From Actinomycetota bacterium (GTDB taxonomy: Bacteria > Actinomycetota > Actinomycetes > Nanopelagicales > Nanopelagicaceae), in NCBI GenBank assembly GCA_026393075.1, contig JAPLAW010000020.1, forward strand, positions 1 to 52,893: a stretch of DNA of 52,893 nucleotides. Direction: 5' to 3'. This document shows, one piece after another, positions 52,889 through 52,893 of this stretch (position 1 is the stretch's first letter; each line of letters opens with the position of its first letter). The position numbers and the translations under genes were made by a program. Under the pieces are notes generated by a model. The model did no database searches and was not told the DNA's origin. It saw nothing but the letters and a program-made list of their open reading frames with translations.

Positions 52889-52893
52889 AACCG

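Noticed and set aside
1-52893. tRNA, rRNA, CRISPR, insertion sequences, prophage
   Set aside because: Intergenic regions were read for tRNA T-loops, spaced direct repeats and transposase frames; none was found.

Overview
The window reads as one contiguous piece of a small, tightly packed actinobacterial chromosome. Actinobacterial markers are the XPB helicase next to a Helicase_C_3 partner, a Rv2747-type N-acetylglutamate synthase beside lysS, the tilS-hpt-ftsH-folE-folP-folK run leading to panC-nadB-nadC-coaX-lysS-clpC, a RipA-like NlpC/P60 protein and a two-gene heterodisulfide-free cell-wall set. The DNA is A+T-rich for the phylum (by eye, not computed), intergenic gaps never exceed about 160 bases, many genes overlap by 1-8 bases and convergent genes run into each other. 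This fits a genome-streamlined freshwater lineage such as Candidatus Nanopelagicales (acI, Planktophila/Nanopelagicus); that placement is inference from gene content. No rRNA, tRNA, CRISPR, insertion sequence or prophage was seen.

Layout. 1-8192: a TPR protein (cut by the window edge), an MFS transporter, a TrmH-type RNA methyltransferase, a PBP4-type carboxypeptidase, a small acidic-tailed membrane protein, heme O synthase, a MetZ-type sulfhydrylase and an ABC-2 exporter. 8288-21198: an NlpC/P60 hydrolase, then a long collinear housekeeping run: tRNA-lysidine synthase, Hpt, FtsH, folate genes (with folB broken by an internal deletion), pantothenate, NAD and CoA genes, LysRS and ArgA. 21355-23856: clpC.

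23863-40757 is the most striking part: a cell-wall scavenging island. In order it holds an acetyltransferase and nagA (reverse), murQ, a five-gene oligopeptide-type ABC importer, anmK, an L-Ala-D/L-Glu epimerase, an AmiE-like serine hydrolase, a MurR/RpiR regulator, a sugar ABC importer lacking its ATPase, and a BadF-type amino-sugar kinase. Together these could import muropeptide fragments and amino sugars, strip the peptide, phosphorylate anhydro-MurNAc, MurNAc or GlcNAc, cleave the lactyl ether, deacetylate GlcNAc-6-P, and turn L-Ala-D-Glu into an ordinary dipeptide. The same 16-base sequence (a TGAA-N7-TTCA element) lies in the leaders of both importer transcription units, one of them directly before the regulator gene; it is the best candidate operator.

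40758-52893: radA, a cysteine-rich YkgJ-like protein, proC, a secreted propeller-like protein, a large secreted metalloprotease with FnIII and propeller repeats, a small protein plus glutaredoxin-like protein, and the XPB helicase, M20 peptidase and Helicase_C_3 operon. Many first genes have a TANNNT box 6-8 bases before the start codon and no ribosome binding site, so leaderless transcripts look common.
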